From: Rhizobium grahamii CCGE 502
GTDB lineage: Bacteria; Pseudomonadota; Alphaproteobacteria; Rhizobiales; Rhizobiaceae
Direction: 5' to 3'
DNA length: 64,000 bases
Assembly (NCBI RefSeq): GCF_000298315.2
Contig: NZ_AEYE02000013.1
Location: 186,001-250,000 of the forward strand
The translations under genes and the position numbers were made by a program. Within the stretch, counting starts at the first letter, position 1, and every line of letters starts with the position of its first letter. Below, in pieces: positions 17,487 to 27,816 of this stretch. Below the pieces are notes generated by a model. It saw only the letters and a list, made by a program, of their open reading frames with translations, was not told the DNA's origin and ran no database searches.

Positions 17487-18692
17487 ATGAATACGAAGCT
17501 TCCCGTAGCGGTGCTATCGGGCTTTCTGGGCGCCGGCAAGACCACCCTGCTCAACCACATCCTCGGAAACCGCCAGGGTCTGCGTGTCGCCGTGATCGTC
17601 AATGACATGAGCGAGGTGAATATCGACGCCGCCCTTGTGCGCGACGGTGGCGCCAACCTGTCGCGAACTGACGAAGAGTTGGTGGAGATGACGAACGGCT
17701 GCATCTGCTGCACGCTGCGCGACGATCTCCTGAAAGAGGTGCGCCACTTGGCGGAACAGGGCCGCTTCGATTATCTCCTCATCGAATCGACAGGAATTGC
17801 CGAGCCCCTGCCGGTCGCGACGACCTTCGAGTTCCGTGACGAGAACGGTGAAAGCCTCTCCGACATTGCTCGGCTCGATACTATGGCCACGGTGGTCGAT
17901 ACTGCCAACCTGCTCTCCGACTATGCGTCCGCGGACTTTCTGGCCGATCGCGGTGAAACCGCAGGCGATGGCGACGTCAGGACCATCATCGACCTCCTGG
18001 TCGAACAGATCGAATTCGCCGATGTGATCATCCTCAACAAGGTCGGCACGGCGACGCCAGCCGAGCGCCAGGCGGCACGCCAGATCATCGTAGGACTCAA
18101 CCCGGACGCCCGGCTTGTTGAAACCGACTTCGGCCAGGTCGACCTTGGCGACGTGCTGGGAACCGGACGCTTCGACATCGAGCGCGCCGAAACGCATCCG
18201 CTCTGGTACAAGGAACTGCACGGCTTTTCCGACCACGTGCCGGAGACCGAGGAATACGGCATTCGCTCCTTCGTCTATCGGGAAAAGCGGCCCTTCGAAC
18301 CTGCCAAACTGCAGCGCTTCTTCGATACCGCGTGGCCTGGGGTCGTCAGGGCGAAGGGCTTCTTCTGGCTGGCGACGCGCCCGCATCACGTCGGCGAAGT
18401 CAGTCAGGCCGGAGCGCTGCTCCGGGCAAGCAAGATGGGGCTCTGGTGGAGCTCAGTGCCGCGCGAGCGATGGCCGGACGACGAACGCTTCATGACAGCG
18501 CTATCGCCCTATCTCGACCCCATATGGGGCGACCGCCGCCAGGAGATCGTCTTCATCGGCAGCGATCCGATGGACGAGGACTGGATACGGCGGCAGCTGG
18601 ATGCCTGCCTTGTGCCGGAGGAAATCTTCGTACCCGAAAAATGGCGTGGGCTTCCGGATCCCTTCGCGAGCTGGGAAGAGCGCGTGGCGTGA
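17487..18692 (+). CDS. COG0523 GTPase, Zur-linked zinc metallochaperone type (ZigA-like)
   Basis: 401 residues. The P-loop GFLGAGKTT (12-20), the metal-binding GCICC (71-75), '[14 protein letters not shown]' (switch/Walker B region) and the GTP-specific 'LNKVGT' identify a CobW/G3E GTPase. The long C-terminal domain ('[17 protein letters not shown]', '[21 protein letters not shown]') is typical of the ZigA/YciC branch, which supports zinc proteins when zinc is scarce. The Zur-like box directly upstream and the znu genes next door support that role. Its stop overlaps a small CxxC gene. Confidence 0.93.
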   Translation: MNTKLPVAVLSGFLGAGKTTLLNHILGNRQGLRVAVIVNDMSEVNIDAALVRDGGANLSRTDEELVEMTNGCICCTLRDDLLKEVRHLAEQGRFDYLLIESTGIAEPLPVATTFEFRDENGESLSDIARLDTMATVVDTANLLSDYASADFLADRGETAGDGDVRTIIDLLVEQIEFADVIILNKVGTATPAERQAARQIIVGLNPDARLVETDFGQVDLGDVLGTGRFDIERAETHPLWYKELHGFSDHVPETEEYGIRSFVYREKRPFEPAKLQRFFDTAWPGVVRAKGFFWLATRPHHVGEVSQAGALLRASKMGLWWSSVPRERWPDDERFMTALSPYLDPIWGDRRQEIVFIGSDPMDEDWIRRQLDACLVPEEIFVPEKWRGLPDPFASWEERVA

Positions 18693-18856
18693 CGACGCAA
18701 GTTCCAAAACCCTATCGCTATCACTGCGAGGAATGTGAGCCCCTGCCGCCGATTGAGGAGTTGGCTACGCCACCACGAGCGGAAGCTCCGACAGGAGCCT
18801 TGGTTCGGGTGGCCGCCGCGATACAGCGGCTTCTGCGCAAACAGGCACCCGATTGA
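18689..18856 (+). CDS. small CxxC protein coupled to the COG0523 GTPase
   Basis: A 55-residue frame starting with GTG at 18689, whose GTGA overlaps the GTPase stop, with GGGAAG upstream. The product has a Tyr-His-Cys-Glu-Glu-Cys motif (H12, C13, C16), a Pro/Glu-rich middle and a basic helix ending 'RLLRKQ'. The CxxC plus His could bind zinc. The overlap means it can be made only with the GTPase, so a role with it under zinc shortage is inferred. I do not recognise a family. A hairpin directly after the stop supports this as the real end of the unit. Confidence 0.6.
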   Translation: MTTQVPKPYRYHCEECEPLPPIEELATPPRAEAPTGALVRVAAAIQRLLRKQAPD

Positions 18857-18860
18857 ATCA

Positions 18861-18886
18861 GAAGGGCGGCATTTAAGCCGCCCTTC
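18861..18886. terminator. hairpin ending the znuA-side zinc unit
   Basis: A perfect 10-bp stem GAAGGGCGGC / GCCGCCCTTC with an ATTTAA loop begins 5 bases after the small CxxC gene. It lacks a U-tract and lies between convergent genes. Confidence 0.65.
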
Positions 18887-18904
18887 ACGTGGTGACGTCA
18901 GCGC

Positions 18905-19216
18905 TTAGCGAATGACGATATTCGCGATCACGCCGTTGACCGAGCCGATGAGCAGGAAGTTGTTATCGGCCTGCACCCAACGATAGCCGCGCGGCGGAGC
19001 CGACAGGCGGTAGCGATGATAGTCGCGTACGTCGCGCATATTGCGGCGCTCGGCCTGCGTCATGCGATGGCCGCGCGACCACTTGTACTTCTTGACGTGA
19101 ACATCGCGCTCCACAACAACCGGCCGACGATGATCCTGGGCGCTCGCTTCGGTCGTTGCCAGCAGCGGAGCGGCGATCACAGTAGCGGCGAAAAGGAGGG
19201 TGATGAGCTTTTTCAT
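18905..19216 (-). CDS. RcnB-family periplasmic protein
   Basis: 103 residues from the ATG at 19216 (GGAACCTCC-like ribosome site upstream). A cleavable signal peptide ends near 'TEASAQD'. The mature part has the RcnB pattern: a basic start, 'WSRGHRMTQAERR', then 'VRDYHRYRLSAPPRGYRWVQADNNFLLI' and a hydrophobic end. E. coli RcnB modulates Ni/Co efflux, but many alphaproteobacterial members have no known role. Sitting beside the zinc block is suggestive only. Confidence 0.88.
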   Translation of the reverse strand: MKKLITLLFAATVIAAPLLATTEASAQDHRRPVVVERDVHVKKYKWSRGHRMTQAERRNMRDVRDYHRYRLSAPPRGYRWVQADNNFLLIGSVNGVIANIVIR

Positions 19217-19380
19217 TGGGAGGTTCCTCGTGTTGAACACGCCCGAACCTAGGCCCAAAAAGATGAACCGAAACTGAAACTTAGATTAAACTTCTGTAAT
19301 CATAACACATACTTAAAAGCATATACTAAATTAAAGGATGCGATATCGCCCGGGTTTCCGGGGGATATCGGACCTTTCGA

Positions 19381-20994
19381 TCAAAGTTCGTCGTAGTTGA
19401 ACCAGTCGAAATCTGCCGTCTTTGCGCGCCCCGACGTATCGAAGGCGAAGACCCCGGCGAAGGCGCCGGTAAACGAGCCGTGCTCGCCGCGCCCGCCTTC
19501 ATCGGAGACGACGCCGGCATCGAGCACCGGACCGATCGGCTGCCACGCCCCCTTGCCTTCCGTCTGCCAGAAGAACTGGAGGTCGTTGTCCCGGATTTCC
19601 ATGGAAAGCTGCACACGCCCCTCCGCCGGAAGGCCCACACCGCCGCCTGCCGGGAAGCTGAGGCGGCTGTTCGGGTAGTCGCCATCGCAGGAGAAGATCG
19701 TGACGCAGCGGCCCAGCTTTTCGTGCAGGGTTACGCCGATCGCATGGAACTTGTGCCTGTTGTAGTAGTGGGTCAGGCCGGCGACCTGCTGGTAGGTGTC
19801 GGGATCGAATTCAACCACCGTTTCCGCCCGGAAGCTGTGGTGCTCCTGGCGACGCGCGACGAGCGACTGTTCGAACCACGAGCCGATGCTTTCCCGCGCA
19901 ATCAGCCTGAGGTGCCCTGCCCGGTCGGTGAGGTTGAAGATACGCTCCGGCTTCGGCGTGCGAAGCCATTGGAAGTCGGCAGGCAGGCTGCCGCCATCGA
20001 AGCTGTATTCGCTGCGCATCGGCTTCTCGGCAGCCACGGCACCATCAAGTCCCGGAACGGTGACATCGGGAACGGTGGTGCCGTTTTCGAGGTAGAGCCA
20101 GCCGTCATCCTTCCAGACGCACTTCTGCAGGCTGGTCTCCCGGCCAAGCGTGCAGCGGCGCTTCGGCGGCATCGGTCGGCCGCAGAGATGCGTGTGATAG
20201 ACCTGGCCATCCGGCGTTTCGACATACTGGCCGTGCCCTGCCCGCTGCAGAACGGCTTCCGGATGGTCCTTTGACGTGATGAGGTGCACCTTCGGATGCA
20301 TCTCATAGGGACCATCGATGTCACGCGAACGCGCCATGGTCACCGCATGATCGTAGCCGGTGCCGCCCTCTGCGGTCGTCAGGTAGTAATAGCCGTTGCG
20401 CTTGAAGAGGTGCGGTCCTTCGACAAGGCCGAGCGAACTGCCGGCGAAGATGTTCTTGATCGGCCCCTTCAGCGACTTCGTCGCCGCATCCCACTCCTGC
20501 ATGAGGATACCGTCGAACGCCGGTGACTTCGGCGCGCCGCCAAAGCTCTCGGTCCGGTGGTTCCACTGCATGTTGAGGAACCACTTGCGACCGTCATCGT
20601 CATGGAACAGCGATGGGTCGAAGCCGGAAGAATTCACGTAAATGGGCTCGGACCATTCCCCTTCGATAGTTGGGGACGTCACGATGTAGTTGTGCGCATC
20701 TTTGAAGTTGCCGTCGAAACGCTTGACGTCGGTATAGACAAGCCAGAACAGCCCGTCGGCATAGGACAGACAAGGCGCCCAGACGCCGCAACTATCGGGA
20801 TTGCCGCGCATGTCGAGCTGCGACTGGCGCTCCAGCGGTCGCCGCACCATCGTCCAGTTCACCAGATCGCGTGAATGATGGATCTGGACGCCGGGATACC
20901 ACTCGAACGTCGAGGTGGCGATGTAGTAGTCGTCCCCAACGCGGCAGATGGATGGATCCGGGTTGAAGCCCGGCAGGATCGGGTTGCGGATCAT
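19381..20994 (-). CDS. glycoside hydrolase family 43 beta-xylosidase / arabinofuranosidase
   Basis: 537 residues: a five-bladed beta-propeller GH43 domain (about 1-310) followed by the C-terminal beta-sandwich that marks the XynB/GH43_11 group. The catalytic set is readable: base Asp13 in 'GFNPDPS', Asp126 in 'SGFDPSLFHDDDG', and acid Glu192 in 'VEGPHLF'. No signal peptide, so it would cut imported xylo-oligosaccharides or arabino-xylosides in the cytoplasm. It follows a strong terminator, so it may have its own promoter. Confidence 0.94.
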   Translation of the reverse strand: MIRNPILPGFNPDPSICRVGDDYYIATSTFEWYPGVQIHHSRDLVNWTMVRRPLERQSQLDMRGNPDSCGVWAPCLSYADGLFWLVYTDVKRFDGNFKDAHNYIVTSPTIEGEWSEPIYVNSSGFDPSLFHDDDGRKWFLNMQWNHRTESFGGAPKSPAFDGILMQEWDAATKSLKGPIKNIFAGSSLGLVEGPHLFKRNGYYYLTTAEGGTGYDHAVTMARSRDIDGPYEMHPKVHLITSKDHPEAVLQRAGHGQYVETPDGQVYHTHLCGRPMPPKRRCTLGRETSLQKCVWKDDGWLYLENGTTVPDVTVPGLDGAVAAEKPMRSEYSFDGGSLPADFQWLRTPKPERIFNLTDRAGHLRLIARESIGSWFEQSLVARRQEHHSFRAETVVEFDPDTYQQVAGLTHYYNRHKFHAIGVTLHEKLGRCVTIFSCDGDYPNSRLSFPAGGGVGLPAEGRVQLSMEIRDNDLQFFWQTEGKGAWQPIGPVLDAGVVSDEGGRGEHGSFTGAFAGVFAFDTSGRAKTADFDWFNYDEL

Positions 20995-21056
20995 GGTGAA
21001 AGCTCCTCCCTCAAGACGCGCCCGCAGCTTGCGGCACGTACATCAAAACTCAACGG

Positions 21057-21085
21057 AAAAAACGCCCGGAAGGTTGTTCCGGGCG
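21057..21085 (-). terminator. intrinsic terminator downstream of the aldo/keto reductase gene
   Basis: Read leftwards: stem CGCCCGGAA, 5-base loop, TTCCGGGCG, then TTTTTT. It separates the aldo/keto reductase gene from the GH43 gene. Confidence 0.88.
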
Positions 21086-21092
21086 CCTCGGT

Positions 21093-22124
<1,032 letters not shown>

Positions 22125-22147
22125 TGTCTTCATCCCTCGTATAGAAA

Positions 22148-22172
22148 CGGCGCGGGCTCGTCGCCCGCGCCG
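22148..22172 (-). terminator. strong hairpin between the Gfo/Idh and aldo/keto reductase genes
   Basis: A 10-bp perfect stem CGGCGCGGGC / GCCCGCGCCG with a 5-base loop, followed leftwards by GTTTCTAT. It is a likely partial terminator that lowers expression of the downstream reductase. Confidence 0.7.
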
Positions 22173-22192
22173 GACCATAGACCTTTAGGCCC

Positions 22193-23326
22193 TTACTTCA
22201 AGAGTGCCTGTGCCTCTTCGATGCCGAGTGCGGCCGGCTGCGTGCAGGTCGTCGTCAGCTCGATGAAGCGGCCTTCCTCGCCCGACTTCAGGATCGAGGT
22301 CATGACATCGACGCCGTGCAGCGTGCGGTCGAGCGAGCAACGCGCATCGCGGCCCTCGATGATCGCCATCGCCATGTCGGCCAGACCGGCCGTGCGGTAG
22401 TTGGCGCGCGGTCCCTGCGGGCTCTCCTGGTTGAAGATGCCGAAAGGATGCTCCCAGCCGTCGAGCGGCTTGATGTCTTTGTCCGTGCCGCTTGCCTCAA
22501 CGACGCCGCCGAAAAAGTTCGGATCCGGCACGTAGATCGAGCCCTCGGTACCGTAGAGCTCCATGTTGGCATGGCGGTGAGACCAGACATCCCAGCTCGC
22601 GGTCAGCGTCACAGTCGCGCCGCTGACGAATTCCAGGATCGCCTGGATCGTCGTCGGCGTCTTCACCGGGATGATCTCGCCATGACGCGGCTGGCTGGTG
22701 ATCGTGCGGGTTTCGGACGCCATGGAGGTCATGGCACCGACGCGCTTCACCGGACCTATCAGGTTGATCAGGTTGGCGATGTAGTAAGGGCCGAGATCGA
22801 GGATCGGGCCACCGCCGGGCAGGAAGAAGAAGTCCGGGTTCGGATGCCACATCTCCATGCCCGGGCTCATGACGTAGCAGGCACCCGAGGTGACGCGGCC
22901 GATGCCGCCCTCGTCGATGTACTTGCGGGCCAGCTGATGCGCGCCGCCAAGGAAGGTATCAGGTGCGCAGCCGACGGAGAGGTTCTTCTCCTTGGCGATG
23001 CGGCGCAGCTCCTCACCCTGCTCGAGGGTGAGAACCAGCGGCTTTTCCGAATAGACATGCTTGCCGGCTTCGAGGATCGCCTTCGAAACGGGGAAATGCG
23101 CATCCGGGATGGTCAGGTTGACGATGACATCAACCTCATCATTGGCGAGGAGCTCGTCGATCGTTTGCGCCTTGACGCCGTATTCCTCGGCGCGTGCCTG
23201 AGCGGCCTGCACGTTGATATCTGCGCAAGCCACAACCTTAAGCCCCTTGAAAAGCGGAGCCAGCGAAAAGTAGGTGGTGGAGATGTTGCCGCATCCGATG
23301 ATGCCGACGCCAAGTTCCTTGGTCAT
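22193..23326 (-). CDS. Gfo/Idh/MocA-family oxidoreductase
   Basis: 377 residues. Rossmann motif 'GVGIIGCGNISTTYF' at the N-terminus, 'VIVNLTIPDAHFPVSKAILEAGKHVYSEKPLVLT' with the Glu-Lys-Pro motif that holds the catalytic Lys, and a C-terminal beta-sheet domain with 'LDLGPYYIANLINLIGPVKR'. These enzymes oxidise or reduce sugars or inositols with NAD(P). It lies 8 bases downstream of a sugar isomerase/epimerase gene on the same strand, a frequent partner. Confidence 0.94.
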   Translation of the reverse strand: MTKELGVGIIGCGNISTTYFSLAPLFKGLKVVACADINVQAAQARAEEYGVKAQTIDELLANDEVDVIVNLTIPDAHFPVSKAILEAGKHVYSEKPLVLTLEQGEELRRIAKEKNLSVGCAPDTFLGGAHQLARKYIDEGGIGRVTSGACYVMSPGMEMWHPNPDFFFLPGGGPILDLGPYYIANLINLIGPVKRVGAMTSMASETRTITSQPRHGEIIPVKTPTTIQAILEFVSGATVTLTASWDVWSHRHANMELYGTEGSIYVPDPNFFGGVVEASGTDKDIKPLDGWEHPFGIFNQESPQGPRANYRTAGLADMAMAIIEGRDARCSLDRTLHGVDVMTSILKSGEEGRFIELTTTCTQPAALGIEEAQALLK

Positions 23327-23334
23327 GATGTGCC

Positions 23335-24096
23335 TCAGTAGGTCTTGAAGGATGCGATCGAGCGGGTGATCAGGCGATCGACATCGGCCGGATTGTCATG
23401 CTCGACGACGTAGTGCTTGGTCTTGGTGCCCTTCAGCGCGGCGATTAGCTTTGCCCAGGGCAGCGTGCCGTGGCCGACATCCGCCCAGCCATCTTCGTTC
23501 TTGTTTTCGCCAGCCGGCGCGATGTCCTTGACGTGAACAGAGGTGATGCGGGGGCCAAGCTTCTCGATCCATGCGAAGGGATCCGCGCCGCCGCGAACGA
23601 CCCAGGCGATATCGGCTTCCCAGGAGATATCGGGCGCGCCTTCGAAGATGCGCTCGATCGGCAGCGAACCGTCCGCGAGCTTGACGAACTCGAAGTCGTG
23701 GTTGTGCCAGCCGAACTCGTAGCCCGCATCCTTGTAGGGCTTGCTCATTTCCTGCAGGCGCTTGCCGAAGGCCAGCCAGCCGGCGCCATCGGTCGGGCGC
23801 TGCTCGGCCGCGAGATGCGGTGCATAGATGGAATCCATGCCGAGGATCTTGGCGATGTTCAGCGACTTCTTGACTTCGCCGTCAAGGAAGTCAGGGCTGA
23901 AATGGCCGCTCGCCATCACAAGACCGTTCTTGTCCAGTTCCGCACGCAGGCCGTTCAGGCCGGCGTCGTCGAGATCGGCATAGATGCCGCCGAAGCCTTC
24001 GACTTCCTGGTAGCCGGCCTTGCCGAGCTTTTCGAAGATCGCCGAATAAGGCTGGAAGTTGCGGGCGCTATAAAGCTGGAAACTCAGTTTCGTCAT
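23335..24096 (-). CDS. sugar phosphate isomerase/epimerase (xylose-isomerase-like TIM barrel)
   Basis: 253 residues from the ATG at 24096 behind a GAGGAGG site. 'LSFQLYSARN' at the start, the metal-binding Glu/His/Asp positions in 'YEFGWHNHDFEF', 'DISWEADIAWVVRGG' and 'TSVHVKDI', and the final 'YVVEHDNP' are typical of the AP endonuclease-2/IolE-like group. It is probably a keto-sugar epimerase or dehydratase partner for the adjacent Gfo/Idh enzyme. It sits 43 bases after the GH2 gene. Confidence 0.92.
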   Translation of the reverse strand: MTKLSFQLYSARNFQPYSAIFEKLGKAGYQEVEGFGGIYADLDDAGLNGLRAELDKNGLVMASGHFSPDFLDGEVKKSLNIAKILGMDSIYAPHLAAEQRPTDGAGWLAFGKRLQEMSKPYKDAGYEFGWHNHDFEFVKLADGSLPIERIFEGAPDISWEADIAWVVRGGADPFAWIEKLGPRITSVHVKDIAPAGENKNEDGWADVGHGTLPWAKLIAALKGTKTKHYVVEHDNPADVDRLITRSIASFKTY

Positions 24097-24139
24097 ACTA
24101 TCCTCCTCGGGCCTCGTGCCCATTGCATTTCAGTCAGGA

Positions 24140-26605
24140 TCAATCCACGGACTGACAAGATTGCAGGTCGTAGAAACGGAAGTCCGGCAAGGCGCCGCCC
24201 TCGAGCGGCTTGGCCGGGGTAAAGGTGATGCGGCGCGTCTCGCCCGCCGCCAGATCGAAGGCGTTGTCGGAATATTTGCCGTCGGTCTCGGTTTCGATCA
24301 TCACAAAGAGTGCAAGTCCCTTGGCGGTGACGTTGAGGCAGACGGAGCCGTCCTCCTCGACATATTCGTGCGTGACCATCAGGCCTGCGGGCTCGAGTTC
24401 CAGCGCCTTGTAGGTGCCGTGCACATAGTGCCCCTCACCGCCCATGCCGTTCGACGCCGTGAAGCGCCAGGCAAGCAGCGTGCCCGAGGGGATCTCGGAG
24501 ACGTCTATGCTGGTGGCCGTCACCGCAGCGTCAGGCGTGCAGACCGCCTGCACATCCTTCAGGTGCTTGCGCTCGCCCTTCATGTCGAGAACAGAGATCG
24601 AGAGGTCGACGCTGACGTCATCAAGCGTGTCGTTGACCAGCGAGAAGCGGATCTGCTTGCCGTCATCCGATGGGATGGCAGCGACCGCGACCGGCTGGAA
24701 GAAGCGCTTGACCAGATAGTGCATCGCCTTCCAGCGACCGCCGTAATCGAGGCTCGACCAGGAGGCCACCGGCCAGGTGTCGTTGAGCTGCCAGTAGATC
24801 GTGCCCATGCAATGCGGCTTCAGCGACCGCCAGTATTCCACCGCCGTCTTGATCGCGAGACCCTGCTGGATCTGGCTGAGATAGACGAAATTCGGGAAAT
24901 CCTTCGGGAAGCGGAAATAGCGGAACATCGTGCCGGCGATGCGCTCGTTGCCGCCGGCGTTCTTCTGGTGCAGCTCCATGACCGGAGACGCGACGTTCAT
25001 GTCCTTGGCATCGGCATAGGTCTTGATGACGGGCAGCGAGGTGTAGGACTGGAAGCCGAACTCCGAGCAGAAGCGCGGCCGCACCGAGCGGTAATTGTCG
25101 AACGACTTGTTCTCGTGCCAGACAGACCAGTAGTGCATGTCGCCGGAGCCATCGGCATGCCACGCATCGCCGAAATCGAGATAGCCCGACGCCGGGCTCG
25201 ACGGCCACCAGATCGCATCCGGCGCCGCCTTCTTCATCGCCTGCTCGATCACCCGGTTCAGGCGATCGTAGGAGACGAGATAGCGGTCGCGGTCCTTGCG
25301 CGATTCCTCGAACCAGGTGAGCGCGCCGACCAGCTCGTTGTCGCCGCACCAGAGCGCGATCGACGGATGCGAGTTCAAGCGGCGGACCTGATAGTCGACC
25401 TCGAGCGCGACGTTGTCGAGGAAGTCCTCGGTCGAGGGATAGAGGTTGCAGGCAAACATGAAGTCCTGCCAGACCATGAGGCCGAGCCGGTCGCAGAGAT
25501 CGTAGAAATGATCATGTTCGTAGAACCCGCCGCCCCAGACGCGGATCATGTTCATGTTGGCGGACTTGGCCGATTGCAGCTGGTCCTCGGTCTTCTCGGG
25601 CGACGACAGCGAAAACAGCGCATCGGCCGGGATCCAGTTGGCGCCGCGGCAGAAAATCTCGCGGCCGTTGACCTTCAGCGCAAAACGGGCGCCGACAGCA
25701 TCCGGCGTCGTGATCAATTCGACGGTGCGAAGACCGATCTGCTTGGTGACGGCATCCGATGGCAAATCGACCGTCAGCGTATAAAGCGCCTGCACGCCGC
25801 TGCCCGCCGGCCACCAGAGCCGCGGCTTGTCGATCTCGAACACGTGGTTGACGACCGTCTCGCCCGCGCTGACGCCGACATCTAGGCGCACCCGCTCGCC
25901 GTCGAGCGAGAAATGCACCGGCACGATGCCCGGGTTCTTGGCAAACAGGGTCGCGGTCACCTGCAGGTTCACGGAACCGTTGAGATTGTGCACCTGCCGC
26001 GTCGTGACGTGCTCAATGCGGGCCGTTTCGAGCTTGCGCAGCGCGATCGTCCCGTAGAGGCCGAGCGGCGCAATCGCGATGTTCCAGTCCCAGCCGAAAT
26101 GGCACTGCGGCTTGCGCAGCATGTTGCCGTTGGGGATCGGCGAGTTGCCCGTCGAATAGGGAATATAGAAGGGCTGCCTACCCTGCCGGTCGGCGCCAGC
26201 CGCGATGCTCGAATGCAGGACGATGCGGATAAAGTTCTCGCCGGTTTTCAGCTGGCCGCCGACGTCGGGTCGATAGCGCCGGAAGCTGTTGTCCGCGAGC
26301 AGAACCGGAGAGCCGTTGATGAAGACTGCGGCCACGGTATCGAGGTAATCGATGTCGAGGTACCAGTCGCCATCCGGCTCCGACAACGTGAAGCTGCGCT
26401 CCAGAACCCAGTCGCGATGCGCTACCCATTGCACCGACTCTTCATTGCGGCCGAAGTAGGGATCAGGAATGAGTTCGGCGGTATGCAGCGCGGTATGCAC
26501 ATCACCCGGCAGCGCAATCGCCGTCGTGACTTCGCCATCGGCGGAGGTGAGCGTCCACGATCCGGAGAGGTCGAGGTTGAACCCGTTTTTCGGCAAGGAT
26601 GTCAT
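24140..26605 (-). CDS. glycoside hydrolase family 2 beta-mannosidase
   Basis: 821 residues, the usual size for this family. Order: N-terminal sugar-binding beta-sandwich (about 1-190), an Ig-like domain, a TIM barrel (about 300-640) and C-terminal beta domains. 'SIALWCGDNEL' holds the acid/base Glu after Asn and 'RFCSEFGFQSY' the nucleophile Glu; 'FGWDWNIAI' and 'MVWQDFMFACNLYP' are specific to beta-mannosidases. No signal peptide: it would release mannose from imported mannan or N-glycan oligosaccharides in the cytoplasm. Confidence 0.95.
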   Translation of the reverse strand: MTSLPKNGFNLDLSGSWTLTSADGEVTTAIALPGDVHTALHTAELIPDPYFGRNEESVQWVAHRDWVLERSFTLSEPDGDWYLDIDYLDTVAAVFINGSPVLLADNSFRRYRPDVGGQLKTGENFIRIVLHSSIAAGADRQGRQPFYIPYSTGNSPIPNGNMLRKPQCHFGWDWNIAIAPLGLYGTIALRKLETARIEHVTTRQVHNLNGSVNLQVTATLFAKNPGIVPVHFSLDGERVRLDVGVSAGETVVNHVFEIDKPRLWWPAGSGVQALYTLTVDLPSDAVTKQIGLRTVELITTPDAVGARFALKVNGREIFCRGANWIPADALFSLSSPEKTEDQLQSAKSANMNMIRVWGGGFYEHDHFYDLCDRLGLMVWQDFMFACNLYPSTEDFLDNVALEVDYQVRRLNSHPSIALWCGDNELVGALTWFEESRKDRDRYLVSYDRLNRVIEQAMKKAAPDAIWWPSSPASGYLDFGDAWHADGSGDMHYWSVWHENKSFDNYRSVRPRFCSEFGFQSYTSLPVIKTYADAKDMNVASPVMELHQKNAGGNERIAGTMFRYFRFPKDFPNFVYLSQIQQGLAIKTAVEYWRSLKPHCMGTIYWQLNDTWPVASWSSLDYGGRWKAMHYLVKRFFQPVAVAAIPSDDGKQIRFSLVNDTLDDVSVDLSISVLDMKGERKHLKDVQAVCTPDAAVTATSIDVSEIPSGTLLAWRFTASNGMGGEGHYVHGTYKALELEPAGLMVTHEYVEEDGSVCLNVTAKGLALFVMIETETDGKYSDNAFDLAAGETRRITFTPAKPLEGGALPDFRFYDLQSCQSVD

Positions 26606-26692
26606 AGCATTATCCCGATCGGGCCGCGCTTGGGAATGCCCGCACCCGCGAGCCGCAGCCGAACTTGGTGGCCAGATGGCCGATTGAACGAA

Positions 26693-26717
26693 CGGGCGGA
26701 ACCGATGGCTCCGCCCG
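26693..26717 (-). terminator. hairpin between the ABC ATPase and GH2 genes
   Basis: Stem CGGGCGGA / TCCGCCCG with a 9-base spacer and no U-tract. It probably stabilises the upstream transporter mRNA or lowers readthrough into the enzyme genes. Confidence 0.5.
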
Positions 26718-26727
26718 CATTGCGATT

Positions 26728-27813
26728 TCAGATGCGAAGCTCGGTTTCGGCGTCGAAGAGCGACGCCAGCGACATATCGAAACCGAGCTTGACGGCCGAA
26801 CCCGGGCTGAAGCGGCGGGCGCCGTTGATACGCACCGACATCGTGTGGCCGGCATGCTTCAGCCAGAGCAGGTTGTCGGCGCCCATCGGCTCCTCGATGT
26901 CGACGGTTGCGTCATGAACTTCTGCGCCGAGGTTCTCGTTGACCTTCACATGTTCCGGGCGAACGCCGAGAATGACCTTGCGGCCGACCTGCAGCGCTTC
27001 CGGCGTATCGTAGCCGGCCAGGGAGAAGTTGACGCCGTTTGCCGTGAAGAACATCTGGTCGCCTTGCTTGGCGATCTCGCCGCGCAGGAAGTTCATCGAC
27101 GGCGAACCGATGAAGCCGGCAACGAAGAGATTGCGTGGCTTGTTGTAGATCGTCGTCGGATCGGCGAGCTGCTGAATGATGCCGTTCTTCATGATCGCGA
27201 TGCGGTCGGCGAGCGTCAGCGCTTCGATCTGGTCGTGCGTGACGTAGATCATCGTGTTCTTCAGCGACTGGTGCAGGCGCTTAATTTCGACGCGCAGCTC
27301 CGAACGCAGCTTGGCGTCGAGGTTCGACAACGGCTCGTCGAACAGGAACACGTCGACGTCGCGCACCAGGGCGCGACCGATGGCGACGCGCTGGCGCTGG
27401 CCGCCGGAAAGCTCGGCCGGCTTGCGCTTCAGAAGCGGCTGGATCTGCAGGATCTCGGAGGCGCGTGCCACGCGCTTGTCGATCTCCTGCTGCGATACCT
27501 TGGCCACCTGCAGGCCGAAGGACAGGTTCTTTTCGACCGTCATCTGCGGATAGAGCGCGTAGGACTGGAACACCATGCCGATGCCACGATCCTTGGGCTC
27601 TTCCCAGGTGACGTTCTTGCCCTTGATGAAGATCTGGCCGTCCGACGCGTCGAGCAAGCCGGCGATGCAGTTCAGCAACGTCGACTTGCCGCAGCCGGAC
27701 GAGCCGAGCAGGACGAGGAATTCGCCGTCGTTGATTTCGAGATTGAGGTCCTTGAGAACGCTGACAGCGCCGAAATTCAAAGACAGATCACGGATGGAAA
27801 CACTTGAATTCAT
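26728..27813 (-). CDS. sugar ABC transporter ATP-binding protein (MalK/UgpC type)
   Basis: 361 residues. Walker A GSSGCGKST (37-45), 'LSGGQRQRVAIGRALVRD' signature, Walker B 'VFLFDEPLSNLDAKLR' and H-loop 'YVTHDQIEAL', then a C-terminal OB-type regulatory domain (MalK/TOBE). CUT1-family carbohydrate importer ATPase. It follows the two permease genes with a 3-base gap. Confidence 0.95.
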   Translation of the reverse strand: MNSSVSIRDLSLNFGAVSVLKDLNLEINDGEFLVLLGSSGCGKSTLLNCIAGLLDASDGQIFIKGKNVTWEEPKDRGIGMVFQSYALYPQMTVEKNLSFGLQVAKVSQQEIDKRVARASEILQIQPLLKRKPAELSGGQRQRVAIGRALVRDVDVFLFDEPLSNLDAKLRSELRVEIKRLHQSLKNTMIYVTHDQIEALTLADRIAIMKNGIIQQLADPTTIYNKPRNLFVAGFIGSPSMNFLRGEIAKQGDQMFFTANGVNFSLAGYDTPEALQVGRKVILGVRPEHVKVNENLGAEVHDATVDIEEPMGADNLLWLKHAGHTMSVRINGARRFSPGSAVKLGFDMSLASLFDAETELRI

Positions 27814-27816
27814 GGA

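Noticed and set aside
24116-25885. 589-codon open frame on the plus strand within the GH2 region
   Set aside because: It is antisense to a full-length beta-mannosidase gene, has no ribosome site and its translation is Arg/Asp/Val-rich without recognisable motifs.
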